Source: CAYRGG01 sp964423745
GTDB taxonomy: Bacteria; Pseudomonadota; Gammaproteobacteria; Competibacterales; Competibacteraceae
NCBI GenBank assembly: GCA_964423745.1
Contig: CAYRGG010000005.1
Coordinates: 1-64,000 of the forward strand
Direction: 5' to 3'
DNA: 64,000 bases
The notes below the pieces were generated by a model. That model was not told where the DNA came from and searched no databases. It saw only the letters and a program-made list of their open reading frames with translations. Shown here one piece after another: positions 49,459 through 58,660 of the stretch. The translations under genes and the position numbers were made by a program. Within the stretch, counting starts at the first letter, position 1; every line of letters starts with the position of its first letter.

Positions 49459-52400
49459 CACTGTTATTGATTATGCTGTGGCTGATGAGTTGCCCACTGC
49501 TGGCCCAGGAGGTTCACTCCCCGTTGTACCATGAACTCAAGGTTGCACTCCAGCCCCAGCGTCAAACAATAACCGTGACCGATCGCATCACGTTACCCAA
49601 ACCAGTGGCAAACCTGACACTGCGTCTGCACCCTGGATTGCAGCCCCGTTTTCTATCCGATCAGGGCGCTGTGACTGTGGATAAGCTCCAAAGTGACGAT
49701 GATCTGGAACGCTACCGCATCACCCTGCCAACAGACGCGACCCAGGTGAGGGTTGCATATACCGGCGTCATCCATCACCCCTTGAGTCCCAGCAGTGCCG
49801 AACAGCCCCGTGGTTTTCGCAATAGCCCCGGACTTATCGATGCGCAGGGTGTGTTTCTGGCCTACGGGAGTCTGTGGTACCCACATATCGCAGGCTATCC
49901 CTACCTGACCTATACTATGCAGGTGGAATTACCCGCTGGCTGGTCTTCGGTCAGCCAAGGCATCCGCCAACAACAGCAGAGCGACGGCAAACTGACCCGG
50001 GAGCGCTGGCGCATGGACAAGCCACAGCAAGAGATTTACCTGATTGCGGCGCAGTTCACCGAATATCAGCGTGAAGCGATGCAACAACAGAGGCCCGTTA
50101 AGGCCCAGGTATTTCTGCGGGAGCCGGATCAAAAACTCGCCGATAAATACTTGGATGCTACCGTCGCTTACTTGGCAATGTATGAGCAATTGCTCGGCCC
50201 CTATCCTTACAGCAAGTTCGCGTTGGTGGAAAACTTTTGGGAGACCGGCTTCGGTATGCCCTCGTTTACGCTGCTCGGTTCACGGGTCATACGCTTGCCG
50301 TTCATCATCAACTCCTCCTACCCCCATGAGATCCTCCACAACTGGTGGGGCAACGGTGTCTACGTGGATATGGCCAGCGGCAACTGGAGCGAGGGATTGA
50401 CCGCTTACCTCGCCGATCACCTGATCAAGGAACAGCAAGGTCAAGGGGAAGATTACCGCCAGCAGAGTTTGCAAAAATACCGGGACTACGCAGCCAACAA
50501 CCGGGATTTCCCCCTCACTGGGTTCAAAAACCGGCACAGTTCAGCCACCGAGGCGGTGGGTTACGGCAAGTCCTTGATGCTATTCCACATGCTGCGCAAA
50601 CAACTGGGTGATGAAACCTTTATTAAGGCGTTGCAGACGCTCTATCAGGATTATCTATTTCGCCATACCTCTTTTAACGATGTTCAGCAGGTGTTTGAAC
50701 AGGTTTCCGGTGTATCCCTCGAGGGATTTTTCGATCAATGGGTGCAGCGCACCGGTGCGCCGGAATTGGTACTGAAAGAATCTAGGGTTGAAAAGTCAGC
50801 ACAGGGATTTCGCTTGCAACTGACTCTGGCGCAAGTTCAGCCCGGTGAGCCATACAGGCTGGCTATCCCAGTGGCGGTGACACTAAAAGATCAGCCAGCG
50901 GCCAAAAAATTTAGCGTCACCATGACAAGCAAAGGACAAACCTATGCCCTAGACTTGCCCGCAGCGCCCACCCGTGTGGACATCGATCCCCAGTTTGATC
51001 TGTTCCGCAAACTGGCCATTGCGGAAACGCCACCGGCTTTCACCCAGGTGTTTGGCGCCAGCGATCTGCTGGTGGTACTACCGGAGAACGCGAGCGCTGA
51101 CATGAAAACCGCCTGGCAGAGATTCGCCCAGGCTATTTCCCAGATGGGGCCGGAGCGGGTTAGCATGGTCACCGATGAAGAGCTTGCCTCGTTACCCGGC
51201 GATAGGGCGGTGGTCGTGCTGGGCTGGGATAATCGCTTTGCTGCGCAACTACAAGGTGAATTGACACGCCATCCGGTCACTTTTGAAACCGGGGAGGTAC
51301 AGGTGCTGCAAGAACCTATGAACAAGGATAACCATGCCTTTGCCTGGGTCACTCGCAGTGCTGGGGCCAATAACCAATCCTACCCCCGGACTCTGATTAC
51401 GGCTGACCTGGCCAGTGCGCTGCCAGGTTTGGCGCGTAAGCTTCCCCATTACCACAAGTACAGTTATCTGGGATTCGCTGGCGAGGAGCCGGAAAACCGA
51501 CTTAAAGGGCGTTGGCCAGTGACCGATTCGCCGCTGAGCAAAGTGTTTCAAGAGAATGCAGAACAGGGAGAATTGCTCGCCGCCACCCCGTTGATCGAGC
51601 CGGTCTCGGCGTTTGATGCGACGCCTATGATGAAAACAGTACGCTACCTGAGTGACCCAGAACGCCAAGGTAGAGGTCTAGGTTCGACGGGTCTTGAACA
51701 GGCCGGAGACTATATCGCGCAAGCATTCAAGCAAGCGGGTCTGAAACCGGGCGGTGATAACGGCAGTTATTACCAATTTTTTTCCGCTGAGGGAGAAGAT
51801 GGTGTGCCCCGGAGGTTGAAAAACGTCATCGGCGTCATTCCAGGTCGCCATCCGCAGCTGTCTAGGCAAAACCTAGTGTTGGGCGCCCATTACGATCACC
51901 TGGGCCTAGGCTGGCCCGATGGGCGCGGGCAAAACCGGGGCAAGGTTCATCCTGGTGCGGATGACAACGCCAGCGGCATCGCCGTGATGCTGGAACTGGC
52001 GCGGGTCATGGGGCGTAAATTCCAACCTGACCGCAGTATTGTGTTCGCCGCCTTCAGTGGGGAAGAGGCCGGTCGGTTGGGTTCGAAACATTACGTCAAG
52101 TATGAAAAGGACTATCCGGTGTCTAAAGCCATTGCCATGGTAAACCTGGATTCAGTGGGCCGGCTGTTTGATAACAAGCTGATAGTGCTGGGCGGGGAAA
52201 GTGCCAGCGAATGGCCCCCTATCTTCCGTGGTATCGAATTCGTAACCGGCATCCCTTCCGTTTTGGTGAGGGAGCCGTTGGATGCCAGTGATCAGATCAG
52301 CTTTCACGAGGCCGGCGTACCGGCAGTGCAGCTTTTTTCCGGTGCCCATACCGATTACCACCGACCGGGTGATACGGCTGACAAAATCGACGCCGATGGT

Positions 52401-52778
52401 TTGGTCAAAGTCGCCGAGGTCAGCAAACAAGTGCTGGAATACTTGGCGGGTCGCGAGGCGTCCATGACCTATCAATTAGCAGGCCGGGAGACTGCCGCCA
52501 GAAGCCCTGGCAGCCGCAGGGTCAGCCTTGGCAGTATTCCAGATTTCACCTATCAAGGTGACGGCTATCGGCTTGAGGGTGTTGTCCCCGACTCACCGGC
52601 GGCCCAGGCAGGACTGGGTAAAATGGACATTATCGTGGCTATCGATGAGACGGTCATCAAAGGGGTTCGGGATATCTCCCAACTCTTGAAAACCCTTAAA
52701 CCGGGACAGACTATCCGTATCCATTATCTGCGGGATGGTAAACAACACCAGACCCAAGCCCAATTAAAAAGTAAATGA
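49452..52778 (+). CDS. Secreted M1-like / M28 / PDZ multidomain peptidase
   Basis: An 1108-aa protein with signal peptide (LLIMLWLMSCPLLAQE). Residues about 25-460 are an M1 (gluzincin) aminopeptidase-like domain with HEILH at 292-296 and the third zinc ligand Glu314 (NWSEGLTAYL), the normal 18-residue spacing. A mixed middle domain follows. Residues about 760-1000 are an M28 aminopeptidase (GAHYDHLGLGWPDG, ADDNASGIAVMLELARV, FSGEEAGRLGSKHYV, AHTDYHRPGDTADKI). A PDZ domain closes the protein (LEGVVPDSPAAQAGLGKMDI). It should degrade peptides in the periplasm or outside. It overlaps the ChaN gene by four bases. Confidence 0.9.
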   Translation: MKTLLLIMLWLMSCPLLAQEVHSPLYHELKVALQPQRQTITVTDRITLPKPVANLTLRLHPGLQPRFLSDQGAVTVDKLQSDDDLERYRITLPTDATQVRVAYTGVIHHPLSPSSAEQPRGFRNSPGLIDAQGVFLAYGSLWYPHIAGYPYLTYTMQVELPAGWSSVSQGIRQQQQSDGKLTRERWRMDKPQQEIYLIAAQFTEYQREAMQQQRPVKAQVFLREPDQKLADKYLDATVAYLAMYEQLLGPYPYSKFALVENFWETGFGMPSFTLLGSRVIRLPFIINSSYPHEILHNWWGNGVYVDMASGNWSEGLTAYLADHLIKEQQGQGEDYRQQSLQKYRDYAANNRDFPLTGFKNRHSSATEAVGYGKSLMLFHMLRKQLGDETFIKALQTLYQDYLFRHTSFNDVQQVFEQVSGVSLEGFFDQWVQRTGAPELVLKESRVEKSAQGFRLQLTLAQVQPGEPYRLAIPVAVTLKDQPAAKKFSVTMTSKGQTYALDLPAAPTRVDIDPQFDLFRKLAIAETPPAFTQVFGASDLLVVLPENASADMKTAWQRFAQAISQMGPERVSMVTDEELASLPGDRAVVVLGWDNRFAAQLQGELTRHPVTFETGEVQVLQEPMNKDNHAFAWVTRSAGANNQSYPRTLITADLASALPGLARKLPHYHKYSYLGFAGEEPENRLKGRWPVTDSPLSKVFQENAEQGELLAATPLIEPVSAFDATPMMKTVRYLSDPERQGRGLGSTGLEQAGDYIAQAFKQAGLKPGGDNGSYYQFFSAEGEDGVPRRLKNVIGVIPGRHPQLSRQNLVLGAHYDHLGLGWPDGRGQNRGKVHPGADDNASGIAVMLELARVMGRKFQPDRSIVFAAFSGEEAGRLGSKHYVKYEKDYPVSKAIAMVNLDSVGRLFDNKLIVLGGESASEWPPIFRGIEFVTGIPSVLVREPLDASDQISFHEAGVPAVQLFSGAHTDYHRPGDTADKIDADGLVKVAEVSKQVLEYLAGREASMTYQLAGRETAARSPGSRRVSLGSIPDFTYQGDGYRLEGVVPDSPAAQAGLGKMDIIVAIDETVIKGVRDISQLLKTLKPGQTIRIHYLRDGKQHQTQAQLKSK

Positions 52779-53797
52779 TTAAATCCATGAAACCTTTGCT
52801 CGGTGCGGTGACGCTGTTAATCCTAGCGGCCGGTTGCTCCATGTCGCCCTCCCAGGAATCCGAGCTGGTCCACCTGTATGATTACCGCTGGATTCTTCCC
52901 GCTGAGCCGGAAGGCGGGATCACCACTGTGCAGGCCGCCACAGAATTGAAGGACTATGATGTTATTTTTTTTGGTGAGCTGCACAATCACCCCGGGATTC
53001 ACCTGGCACAGATGGAGTTGTTGGCACAGTTATATGGCCACAACCGTCCTATCAGCCTGAGCCTAGAGCAATTTGAACGGGATACCCAGCCCCTGCTTGA
53101 TCAATACCTAGCCCGGGAAATCGGTGAAGAATATTTGATCCAGGAGGCCCGTGCCTGGGACCATTACCGTTCCTCCTACCGGCCGCTGGTGGAATTTGCC
53201 CGAGACCACCAACTGCTGGTGATTGCGGCGAATGCGCCAAATCAGATGGTGATTTGCGTGGGCCGTTTTGGTCTGGAGGTGTTGGATAAGTACCCGGTTG
53301 AGCAGCGTCGTCATGTGGCGCAACGTATCGATGTTGAAGACGGTGCGTACCGGCAGAAATTCCTTGATTTTATGCACAAGGATTCGGCCCATACACTACC
53401 CGCTGACAGCAATTCACAAAAAACCATGCAGACCATGATGCAGCGCAGCTTCGCAGCCCAGGCGGTGCGTGACGACACCATGGCCGAGTCCATAGCCCGT
53501 CACCTGAGACAAAATCCGGGGCGTCAGGTACTGCACCTAAACGGCAATTTTCACTCTTCAGATTTTCTCGGCACGGTGGAGCGCCTGCAGCAACGTATAC
53601 CGGAGTTGAATATTGCGGTCATTCATCCCATGACCGAAACCGATAATGAAACCATCCAGATCTCTCAGCCACCGGGCACTCTGCTGATACAGGTGAAAGG
53701 GATTCCCGAGAGCTTTGTCAAACCCCAGCATCGCGATCAATGGCTTCGCAACATGATGACAAAGCGTATGGAAAGCCGCGAAAATTGTCCCCAGTGA
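52775..53797 (+). CDS. ChaN-family haem-binding lipoprotein
   Basis: A 340-aa lipoprotein with a lipobox (LLILAAGCSMSP) and the ChaN core: VIFFGELHNHPGIHLAQMEL, RPISLSLEQFERDTQPLLDQ, YRPLVEFARDHQLLVIAANA, MAESIARHLRQNPGRQVLHL, NGNFHSSDFLGT. ChaN from Campylobacter binds two haems at a dimer interface and is iron-regulated. Here it is translationally coupled (ATGA) to the large peptidase, suggesting capture of haem released from digested haemoproteins. Confidence 0.87.
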   Translation: MIKSMKPLLGAVTLLILAAGCSMSPSQESELVHLYDYRWILPAEPEGGITTVQAATELKDYDVIFFGELHNHPGIHLAQMELLAQLYGHNRPISLSLEQFERDTQPLLDQYLAREIGEEYLIQEARAWDHYRSSYRPLVEFARDHQLLVIAANAPNQMVICVGRFGLEVLDKYPVEQRRHVAQRIDVEDGAYRQKFLDFMHKDSAHTLPADSNSQKTMQTMMQRSFAAQAVRDDTMAESIARHLRQNPGRQVLHLNGNFHSSDFLGTVERLQQRIPELNIAVIHPMTETDNETIQISQPPGTLLIQVKGIPESFVKPQHRDQWLRNMMTKRMESRENCPQ

Positions 53798-53898
53798 AAA
53801 TAATTTTAAGCTCGACTTTCCCCACTACGCCGCATTGCGCAAGACCTTCATATGGCACCTTAACCAACAGCATGTTGCTCAGTCGTAACCCCTTATGG

Positions 53899-54810
53899 CT
53901 AGGCCAACGCATCACTGCCCGCAGCGGCGATCAGTTGCCGTAGCCAGCGGTGGGCGGGGTCGTCGCTCAGCCGCGGATGCCATGCCATGATGTAATCAAA
54001 CGGCGCCAGTTCCAGTGGCGCATCGACCACCTGCGACTGGCCGGTTGTCGCATACAGATTGGCGATCCGTCGCGGCACGGTCGCGATCAGATTGGTGCCG
54101 GGGACAACGTTTACGGCCGCAGCAAAATACGGCACCCGCAATCCTACCACGCGGCGTAAGCCGCTGTTAGCAAGCTTATTCTCAATCAGCGTCTGCTGTC
54201 CGCCGAGTACATCGACAATCACATGTGGGTAATGCAGGTAGTCATTGAGGGTGAGCGCACGACCTGCGGCCGTATGGTCGGCCGATACCACACACACAAA
54301 ATCTTCTTGAAAAATGACTTCATGGACCAGCGGTTCGGGCGCGGCGTTGACCCACAGCACCATATCCAACCGGCCTTGTATGCAGTCGATAAAAGCGCCG
54401 TCATGCCAAGCGGTGATTGCTAGCGATACTTTGGGGGCCTCGTTAAACAACCTTTCGCTAAGCCGCGGTCCGAGCACGACGGTAGCGTAGTCGGTACACG
54501 CAATGGTGAAGCAGTCATTGGCAGTACTTGGGTCGAAATCATCATCACGCAGCATGGTATCCAAGCGCGGTAGTATTTCCTGAAGCTCGGTGAATAGCCG
54601 CCGTGCTTTGACGGTGGGCTCGTACCCATCCTTGGTCCGGATCAGGAGTTCGTCGTAAAAAGTTTCCCGCAGACGCTGCAGTACGCGGCTCATGGCCGGC
54701 TGGCTTAGATTGAAACGCTCCGCCGCTCGCGACACCGAGCGTTCTTCTATGAGAATGGCTAGGCCCAGCAAAAGGTTGAGATCAGTATTACGTATATGTT
54801 TTAGACGCAT
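53899..54810 (-). CDS. LysR-family transcriptional regulator
   Basis: A 303-aa LysR regulator with an N-terminal winged helix-turn-helix (NTDLNLLLGLAILIEERSVS, RAAERFNLSQPAMSRVLQRL) and a C-terminal effector domain of the NodD/NahR-like type (YDELLIRTKDGYEPTVKARR). It is divergent from the SDR-SDR-MFS genes. The palindrome TGCAAT-N11-ATTGCA at 54828-54850 lies in the shared promoter. It likely controls the three plus-strand genes. Confidence 0.9.
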   Translation of the reverse strand: MRLKHIRNTDLNLLLGLAILIEERSVSRAAERFNLSQPAMSRVLQRLRETFYDELLIRTKDGYEPTVKARRLFTELQEILPRLDTMLRDDDFDPSTANDCFTIACTDYATVVLGPRLSERLFNEAPKVSLAITAWHDGAFIDCIQGRLDMVLWVNAAPEPLVHEVIFQEDFVCVVSADHTAAGRALTLNDYLHYPHVIVDVLGGQQTLIENKLANSGLRRVVGLRVPYFAAAVNVVPGTNLIATVPRRIANLYATTGQSQVVDAPLELAPFDYIMAWHPRLSDDPAHRWLRQLIAAAGSDALA

Positions 54811-54827
54811 AATTAAAATAACTATTA

Positions 54828-54850
54828 TGCAATATACAAATTAAATTGCA
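54828..54850. promoter_or_regulatory. LysR-type operator (T-N11-A box)
   Basis: A perfect inverted repeat TGCAAT-N11-ATTGCA, 18 bases upstream of the LysR gene start and 64 bases before the SDR gene. T-N11-A spacing and dyad symmetry are as in classical LysR recognition sites. Confidence 0.75.
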
Positions 54851-54914
54851 AAGCATATCTTCTTCCGTGTAGGCGGCGCTCGCCGCAATCAATCACTAAC
54901 GAGGAGAACAGCAC

Positions 54915-55655
54915 ATGACTATGACGACACCACGCCAAACCGCAATCGTTACCGGGGCCTCACGTGGCATCGGTGCCGCGATAGCCCGCCGTCTTGCAGC
55001 AGACGGGTTTGCCGTCGTTGTTGACTATGCCGGCAGCGAGGACCAAGCAAATGCAGTTGTTAAAGACATCGAGGACGCCGGCGGACAGGCGATCGCTGTG
55101 CAAGGCGACGTGGCGGTCGCCGCTTCCGCAGCGCGCCTTTTTGATGAGGCGGAGCGCCTGGGACCGGTCCGTGTTCTCGTCAACAATGCCGGACGCGCCA
55201 TCAGAAAACCGCTTGCCGAATTCACCGAGGTGGAGTTCGACACCATCGTTTCCACTAATCTGAAGGGTGTTTTTCTGACCCTTTCCGAAGCGGCCAAGCG
55301 GCTCCAGGATGGTGGTAGCATCATCAATATCTCGGCGAGTTTTCAGGGCGCTCCCATTCCTGGATATGGGCCTTACGCGGCTTCGAAAATGGCGATCGAG
55401 AAGCTCACCGAAGTTGCCGCCAAGGAACTTGGCGAACGGGGCATCCGCGTCAATGCATTGCGCCCCGGTCCCACCAATACCGACCTTTTCAACCAGGGAA
55501 AGAGCGAGGAGATTAAGCAGCAATTTGCCCAACAGCATGCGCTGGGTCGCATCGGCGAACCCGAAGACGTCGCCCAAGTGGTTTCATTCCTCGTAAGCGA
55601 CGAAGCGGGCTGGGTAAGTGGACAGAGCGTCGGTGCTAACGGCGGTTATTGGTGA
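54915..55655 (+). CDS. SDR-family oxidoreductase (3-ketoacyl-ACP reductase-like)
   Basis: A 246-aa short-chain dehydrogenase with the cofactor motif VTGASRGIGAAIARRLA, NNAG (VLVNNAGRAI), the catalytic Ser (INISASFQGA), YxxxK (YGPYAASKMAIEK) and RVNALRPGPTNTDL. It probably uses NADPH. Divergent from the LysR gene and first gene of the downstream set. Substrate unknown. GAGGAGA is a good ribosome-binding site. Confidence 0.92.
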   Translation: MTMTTPRQTAIVTGASRGIGAAIARRLAADGFAVVVDYAGSEDQANAVVKDIEDAGGQAIAVQGDVAVAASAARLFDEAERLGPVRVLVNNAGRAIRKPLAEFTEVEFDTIVSTNLKGVFLTLSEAAKRLQDGGSIINISASFQGAPIPGYGPYAASKMAIEKLTEVAAKELGERGIRVNALRPGPTNTDLFNQGKSEEIKQQFAQQHALGRIGEPEDVAQVVSFLVSDEAGWVSGQSVGANGGYW

Positions 55656-55748
55656 GATGATGCATTGCCGATGGATGCTCTCGCGAGTGCGATTTGACGA
55701 TCGGCATAGCTACCTTGTATTTCGGAACGAATAATGGAAGGCATTACG

Positions 55749-56717
55749 ATGAAGTCAAACGTCATTCTCGTCACAGGCGCTTCGTCAGGATTCGGACGAA
55801 TGATCGCCGAAACACTCGCCGAGGCGGGTCATAGGGTTTACGCGTCCATGCGTGGATTATCCCGTAAGAACTCAGCCATTGCCGAAAATATGCGCACAAA
55901 AGCCGCGCACATGGAGTGGTCGTTGCTACCCATTGAACTCGACGTACTATCGGAAGCCAGTGCGCGGGTGGCAGTCGATAAGATCATTGCGCAGCACGGG
56001 CGGATCGATGTGCTTATTAATAACGCCGGTGTTCTTGTGGTGGGTGTGACGGAAGCGTTTACGCCGGAGCAACTGCTGCGTACTTTCAATACAAACTGTG
56101 TAAGTTGGCTGCGCACCGCCCGTGCTGTGCTGCCACACATGCGCTCGCAGCAAGATGGTTTGATGCTCTATATCGGTAGCGTCACCAGCCGTATCTTGTC
56201 GCCGTTCCAGGGACCTTATATCGCCAGCAAGGGGGCTGGCGACGCGCTCGCGGAGACGATGCATTATGAAAACAGTCGCTACGGCATTGATACTGTAATC
56301 GTACAGCCAGGTGCTTATACGTCTGGAACCAATCATTTCGCAGGTGCGCAGCATGCTGATGATAAAACCGTTACTGATGCCTATGACCGCATCGCCGATT
56401 TGCCGTCAAAGCTGGCGGCACGCCTCAACGATCTAAACAGACCGGGTGTACGCACTGATATAGCCGAGGTCGCCGAGCGCATTCGCCATCTGATCGAGCA
56501 GCCCAAGGGCGAGCGTCCATTCCGCGTGGTGGTTGATCCGCAGGATCATGGCGCGGTGCAAGTAAACGCCGTGGCCGCAGAGTGGCAAAGAGATTTCATG
56601 CAGCGTTTTGGCATTGAGGATCTGCTCCATGTGACGACTGGTGATCTGGCACAACGGACTACAAAGAACCAAGAGACCAAACCGCATGCGGGCACCGCAA
56701 CACGGGGGACTTTCTGA
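55749..56717 (+). CDS. SDR-family oxidoreductase
   Basis: A 322-aa classical SDR: VTGASSGFGRMIAETLAEAG, LINNAGVLVVGVTEAF, LYIGSVTSRILSPFQGPYIA, SKGAGDALAETMHYENSRYG. The catalytic tetrad Ser, Tyr and Lys is in place (GSVTS, YIASK). The start at 55749 has a GGAAGG-type ribosome-binding site. The stop overlaps the start of the MFS gene (TGATG). A role with the upstream SDR in a detoxification or degradation path is inferred from co-transcription. Confidence 0.9.
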   Translation: MKSNVILVTGASSGFGRMIAETLAEAGHRVYASMRGLSRKNSAIAENMRTKAAHMEWSLLPIELDVLSEASARVAVDKIIAQHGRIDVLINNAGVLVVGVTEAFTPEQLLRTFNTNCVSWLRTARAVLPHMRSQQDGLMLYIGSVTSRILSPFQGPYIASKGAGDALAETMHYENSRYGIDTVIVQPGAYTSGTNHFAGAQHADDKTVTDAYDRIADLPSKLAARLNDLNRPGVRTDIAEVAERIRHLIEQPKGERPFRVVVDPQDHGAVQVNAVAAEWQRDFMQRFGIEDLLHVTTGDLAQRTTKNQETKPHAGTATRGTF

Positions 56718-57934
56718 TGTCTGGGACCTCATTGAAAGCACCGGGCAGCGACTTGCCCGCACTCCGCGACCACAAACTGCTCATCGTCATCAGCGTGACG
56801 CTGATGGAGGTCATGGGAACGATGAGTCTTGGCCCTGCGCTGCCAGGCATCAGTCGCAACTTCGCGCTGTCACCCCAGGACATCGGTCTGGTGACGACCG
56901 CCTTTGTACTACCCATTATGATTGGGGCGCCGATATTTGGCCTGCTCGCCGATCGTTTCGGTCGCAAGCCGGTGTTGATTCCATCACTGTTTCTGTTTGC
57001 GTTGGCGGGTGTCGCTTGCGCTTTTGCCACTAGCTTTGAGGTGTTACTTGCGCTGCGCTTTGTGCAAGGCATCGGCGCCGCCAGCTTGGAGGCCCTTGCA
57101 CTCGCTCTTCTCGCAGATCTTTACAGCGGGCGCCGTTTGACCGTGGCAATGGGTTTAAATGCGAGTATGATCGCCACTGGGTTGGCTGTTTATCCTATGC
57201 TAGGCGGCGGACTGGCGTCGTTCGGTTGGCGGTTCGTTTTCACCCTGCCGGTGGTGGCCTTTTTTGTCGGTATCTGGATGTGGCATTCGCTCGATGAGCC
57301 TTTGGCAAAGAGCACGGCACCGTTCGCAATCAAACGTTATCTCGGTGATATCTGGCAAAGTTTAATGCGGTCTGCGGTGCTTGGCGTCCTACTGCTTATC
57401 GCCGCCGTCTTCATCCTTTTGTTCGGGGCGTATCTTACTTACCTGCCGATGCTTGCGTCAGAGTTGGGTGCTGTTGAAGTGCAGATCGGTACGCTCATCA
57501 CCGGCATGGCGATTGCCTTCGCCATTACCTCTTCGCAGCTCGGTTTGTTGGAACGGCTCCTGTCTCGTAATGCATTAATCAAGTGTGCCTTCCTTCTCTA
57601 TGGTGTCGCCCTCACCTTGGCGCCGTCGATGCCAAGTGTCTGGTGGCTGCTGCTGCCCAGCATTCTGTTCGGCGCGGCCCATGGCCTCATCTTTCCTGCA
57701 ACGCAAACCATGCTCGCGGAGCTGGCACCCAATGCGCAACGCGCCGGCTTCATGGCCGTGGTCGCGGTCGCCGTGCCGTTCGGGCAGACGGTCGGTCCTA
57801 TCATGGGTGGTCTTGCCTTTGGTTCCTGGGGCTTGAGTGGTGTCTTTTATGCTGGCGGCGTTGGTGCGTTGTTTCTCCTTGCATTGGTGTTTGTGATTCT
57901 TCGCCCTGTCAATCAGGTGCTGAATGTAGACTAA
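56717..57934 (+). CDS. MFS transporter (drug/metabolite efflux type)
   Basis: A 405-aa major facilitator protein with 12 hydrophobic helices. The loop 2-3 signature is GAPIFGLLADRFGRKPVLIP and helix 5 holds a GYG-like motif C region (NASMIATGLAVYPMLGGGLA). Likely a proton-driven exporter. It overlaps the SDR gene by one base. Its position after two dehydrogenases and a LysR gene suggests an inducible resistance or catabolic operon. Confidence 0.9.
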   Translation: MSGTSLKAPGSDLPALRDHKLLIVISVTLMEVMGTMSLGPALPGISRNFALSPQDIGLVTTAFVLPIMIGAPIFGLLADRFGRKPVLIPSLFLFALAGVACAFATSFEVLLALRFVQGIGAASLEALALALLADLYSGRRLTVAMGLNASMIATGLAVYPMLGGGLASFGWRFVFTLPVVAFFVGIWMWHSLDEPLAKSTAPFAIKRYLGDIWQSLMRSAVLGVLLLIAAVFILLFGAYLTYLPMLASELGAVEVQIGTLITGMAIAFAITSSQLGLLERLLSRNALIKCAFLLYGVALTLAPSMPSVWWLLLPSILFGAAHGLIFPATQTMLAELAPNAQRAGFMAVVAVAVPFGQTVGPIMGGLAFGSWGLSGVFYAGGVGALFLLALVFVILRPVNQVLNVD

Positions 57935-57945
57935 TACTGAACTAA

Positions 57946-58332
57946 TTATAAGAAAATCACCTTTAGGTCACTTATCCTTTGAAAGTCTTTGTCCACTGTC
58001 AACAGAGACAGATTAAATGCATGACACACGGCATATTGATATGCGTCATCAAAGTCTAAATTAGAGGAGTTTTTTGCTTTTATTACGTGGTTATAATGCT
58101 CTTTTGGAAGGCTAAGGAGGGTGATTTTTGGGAGCATATCTTCAATGAACTGTTGAAAAGAATGACTCTGCTTTTGCCTAAATAAAATGACGCCTATTTA
58201 GTGTAGCGTAAAGTCTGAGAGAGCAATCTCGGCGGAATGCGTTTGTAAAAATTCTTTGCAGTCGACATTTCTATCCTGGGCCAACAAGATTTCAAGAAAA
58301 ATGTTGGTGTCGACAAGATACATTAGCGCCAT
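57946..58332 (-). pseudogene. PIN-domain toxin with in-frame stop
   Basis: From ATG 58332: MYLVDTNIFLEILLAQDRNV, FLQTHSAEIALSDFTLH, TAA at 58198-58200, then in the same frame IGVILFRQKQSHSFQQFIED, MLPKITLLSLPKEHYNHV, NSSNLDFDDAYQYAVCHA, LLTVDKDFQRISDLKVIFL. The two halves make a full-length PIN protein; related proteins have Ser where the stop is (SLHSIGV), so TCA to TAA is likely. The cognate DUF2281 antitoxin upstream is intact. Confidence 0.82.
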
Positions 58333-58541
58333 TCTGTTGCCTTGTGCTGCAATTCGACCGACGAAAATTGACCTTTCAACTTTGATAAACTGCCTTCCCA
58401 AGCAAACGTGAACGTTTCGCTGGGTCTAGTGGATTGCCGTAGACCATGCTTACTCAGTAAGAAGTCAATATAATCAGCCACCTCATCGATCAAATAAGGC
58501 GGTAGTTTTTTGATTTTTTCATCTATATCTTGCGCTTTCAT
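58323..58541 (-). CDS. DUF2281-family antitoxin
   Basis: A 72-aa protein: MKAQDIDEKIKKLPPYLIDE, VADYIDFLLSKHGL (conserved helical start of DUF2281 proteins), then a tail with FAWEGSLSKLKGQFSSVELQ matching the usual antitoxin arm. It overlaps the disrupted PIN toxin by 10 bases. The antitoxin is full length. A start at 58553 would add MGIV. Confidence 0.82.
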   Translation of the reverse strand: MKAQDIDEKIKKLPPYLIDEVADYIDFLLSKHGLRQSTRPSETFTFAWEGSLSKLKGQFSSVELQHKATEWR

Positions 58542-58543
58542 CA

Positions 58544-58660
58544 CTATACCCATGTCTTTTTTACTTCGGCCTCATCGAAGAGGGTTCGAAACTCGCCCGG
58601 CAGTCTTGAACTGCCCATTTCCCACCATAACACGAGATGCGTATCAAGCAGCAGCCTTAC
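58544..58660 (-). pseudogene. PIN-domain toxin stub
   Basis: Immediately after the Phd gene the minus strand reads RLLLDTHLVLWWEMGSSRLP, GEFRTLFDEAEVKKTWV and stop. RLLLDTHLVLWW is the diagnostic N-terminus of Phd-associated VapC toxins. The frame has lost its start (GTA in place of ATG/GTG) and all sequence after residue 35, running into the promoter of the next module. Only the antitoxin survives. Confidence 0.75.

Noticed and set aside
54960..55577. 205-codon open frame on the minus strand
   Set aside because: It lies entirely antisense to a clear SDR gene with all catalytic motifs; the translation has no recognisable domain.
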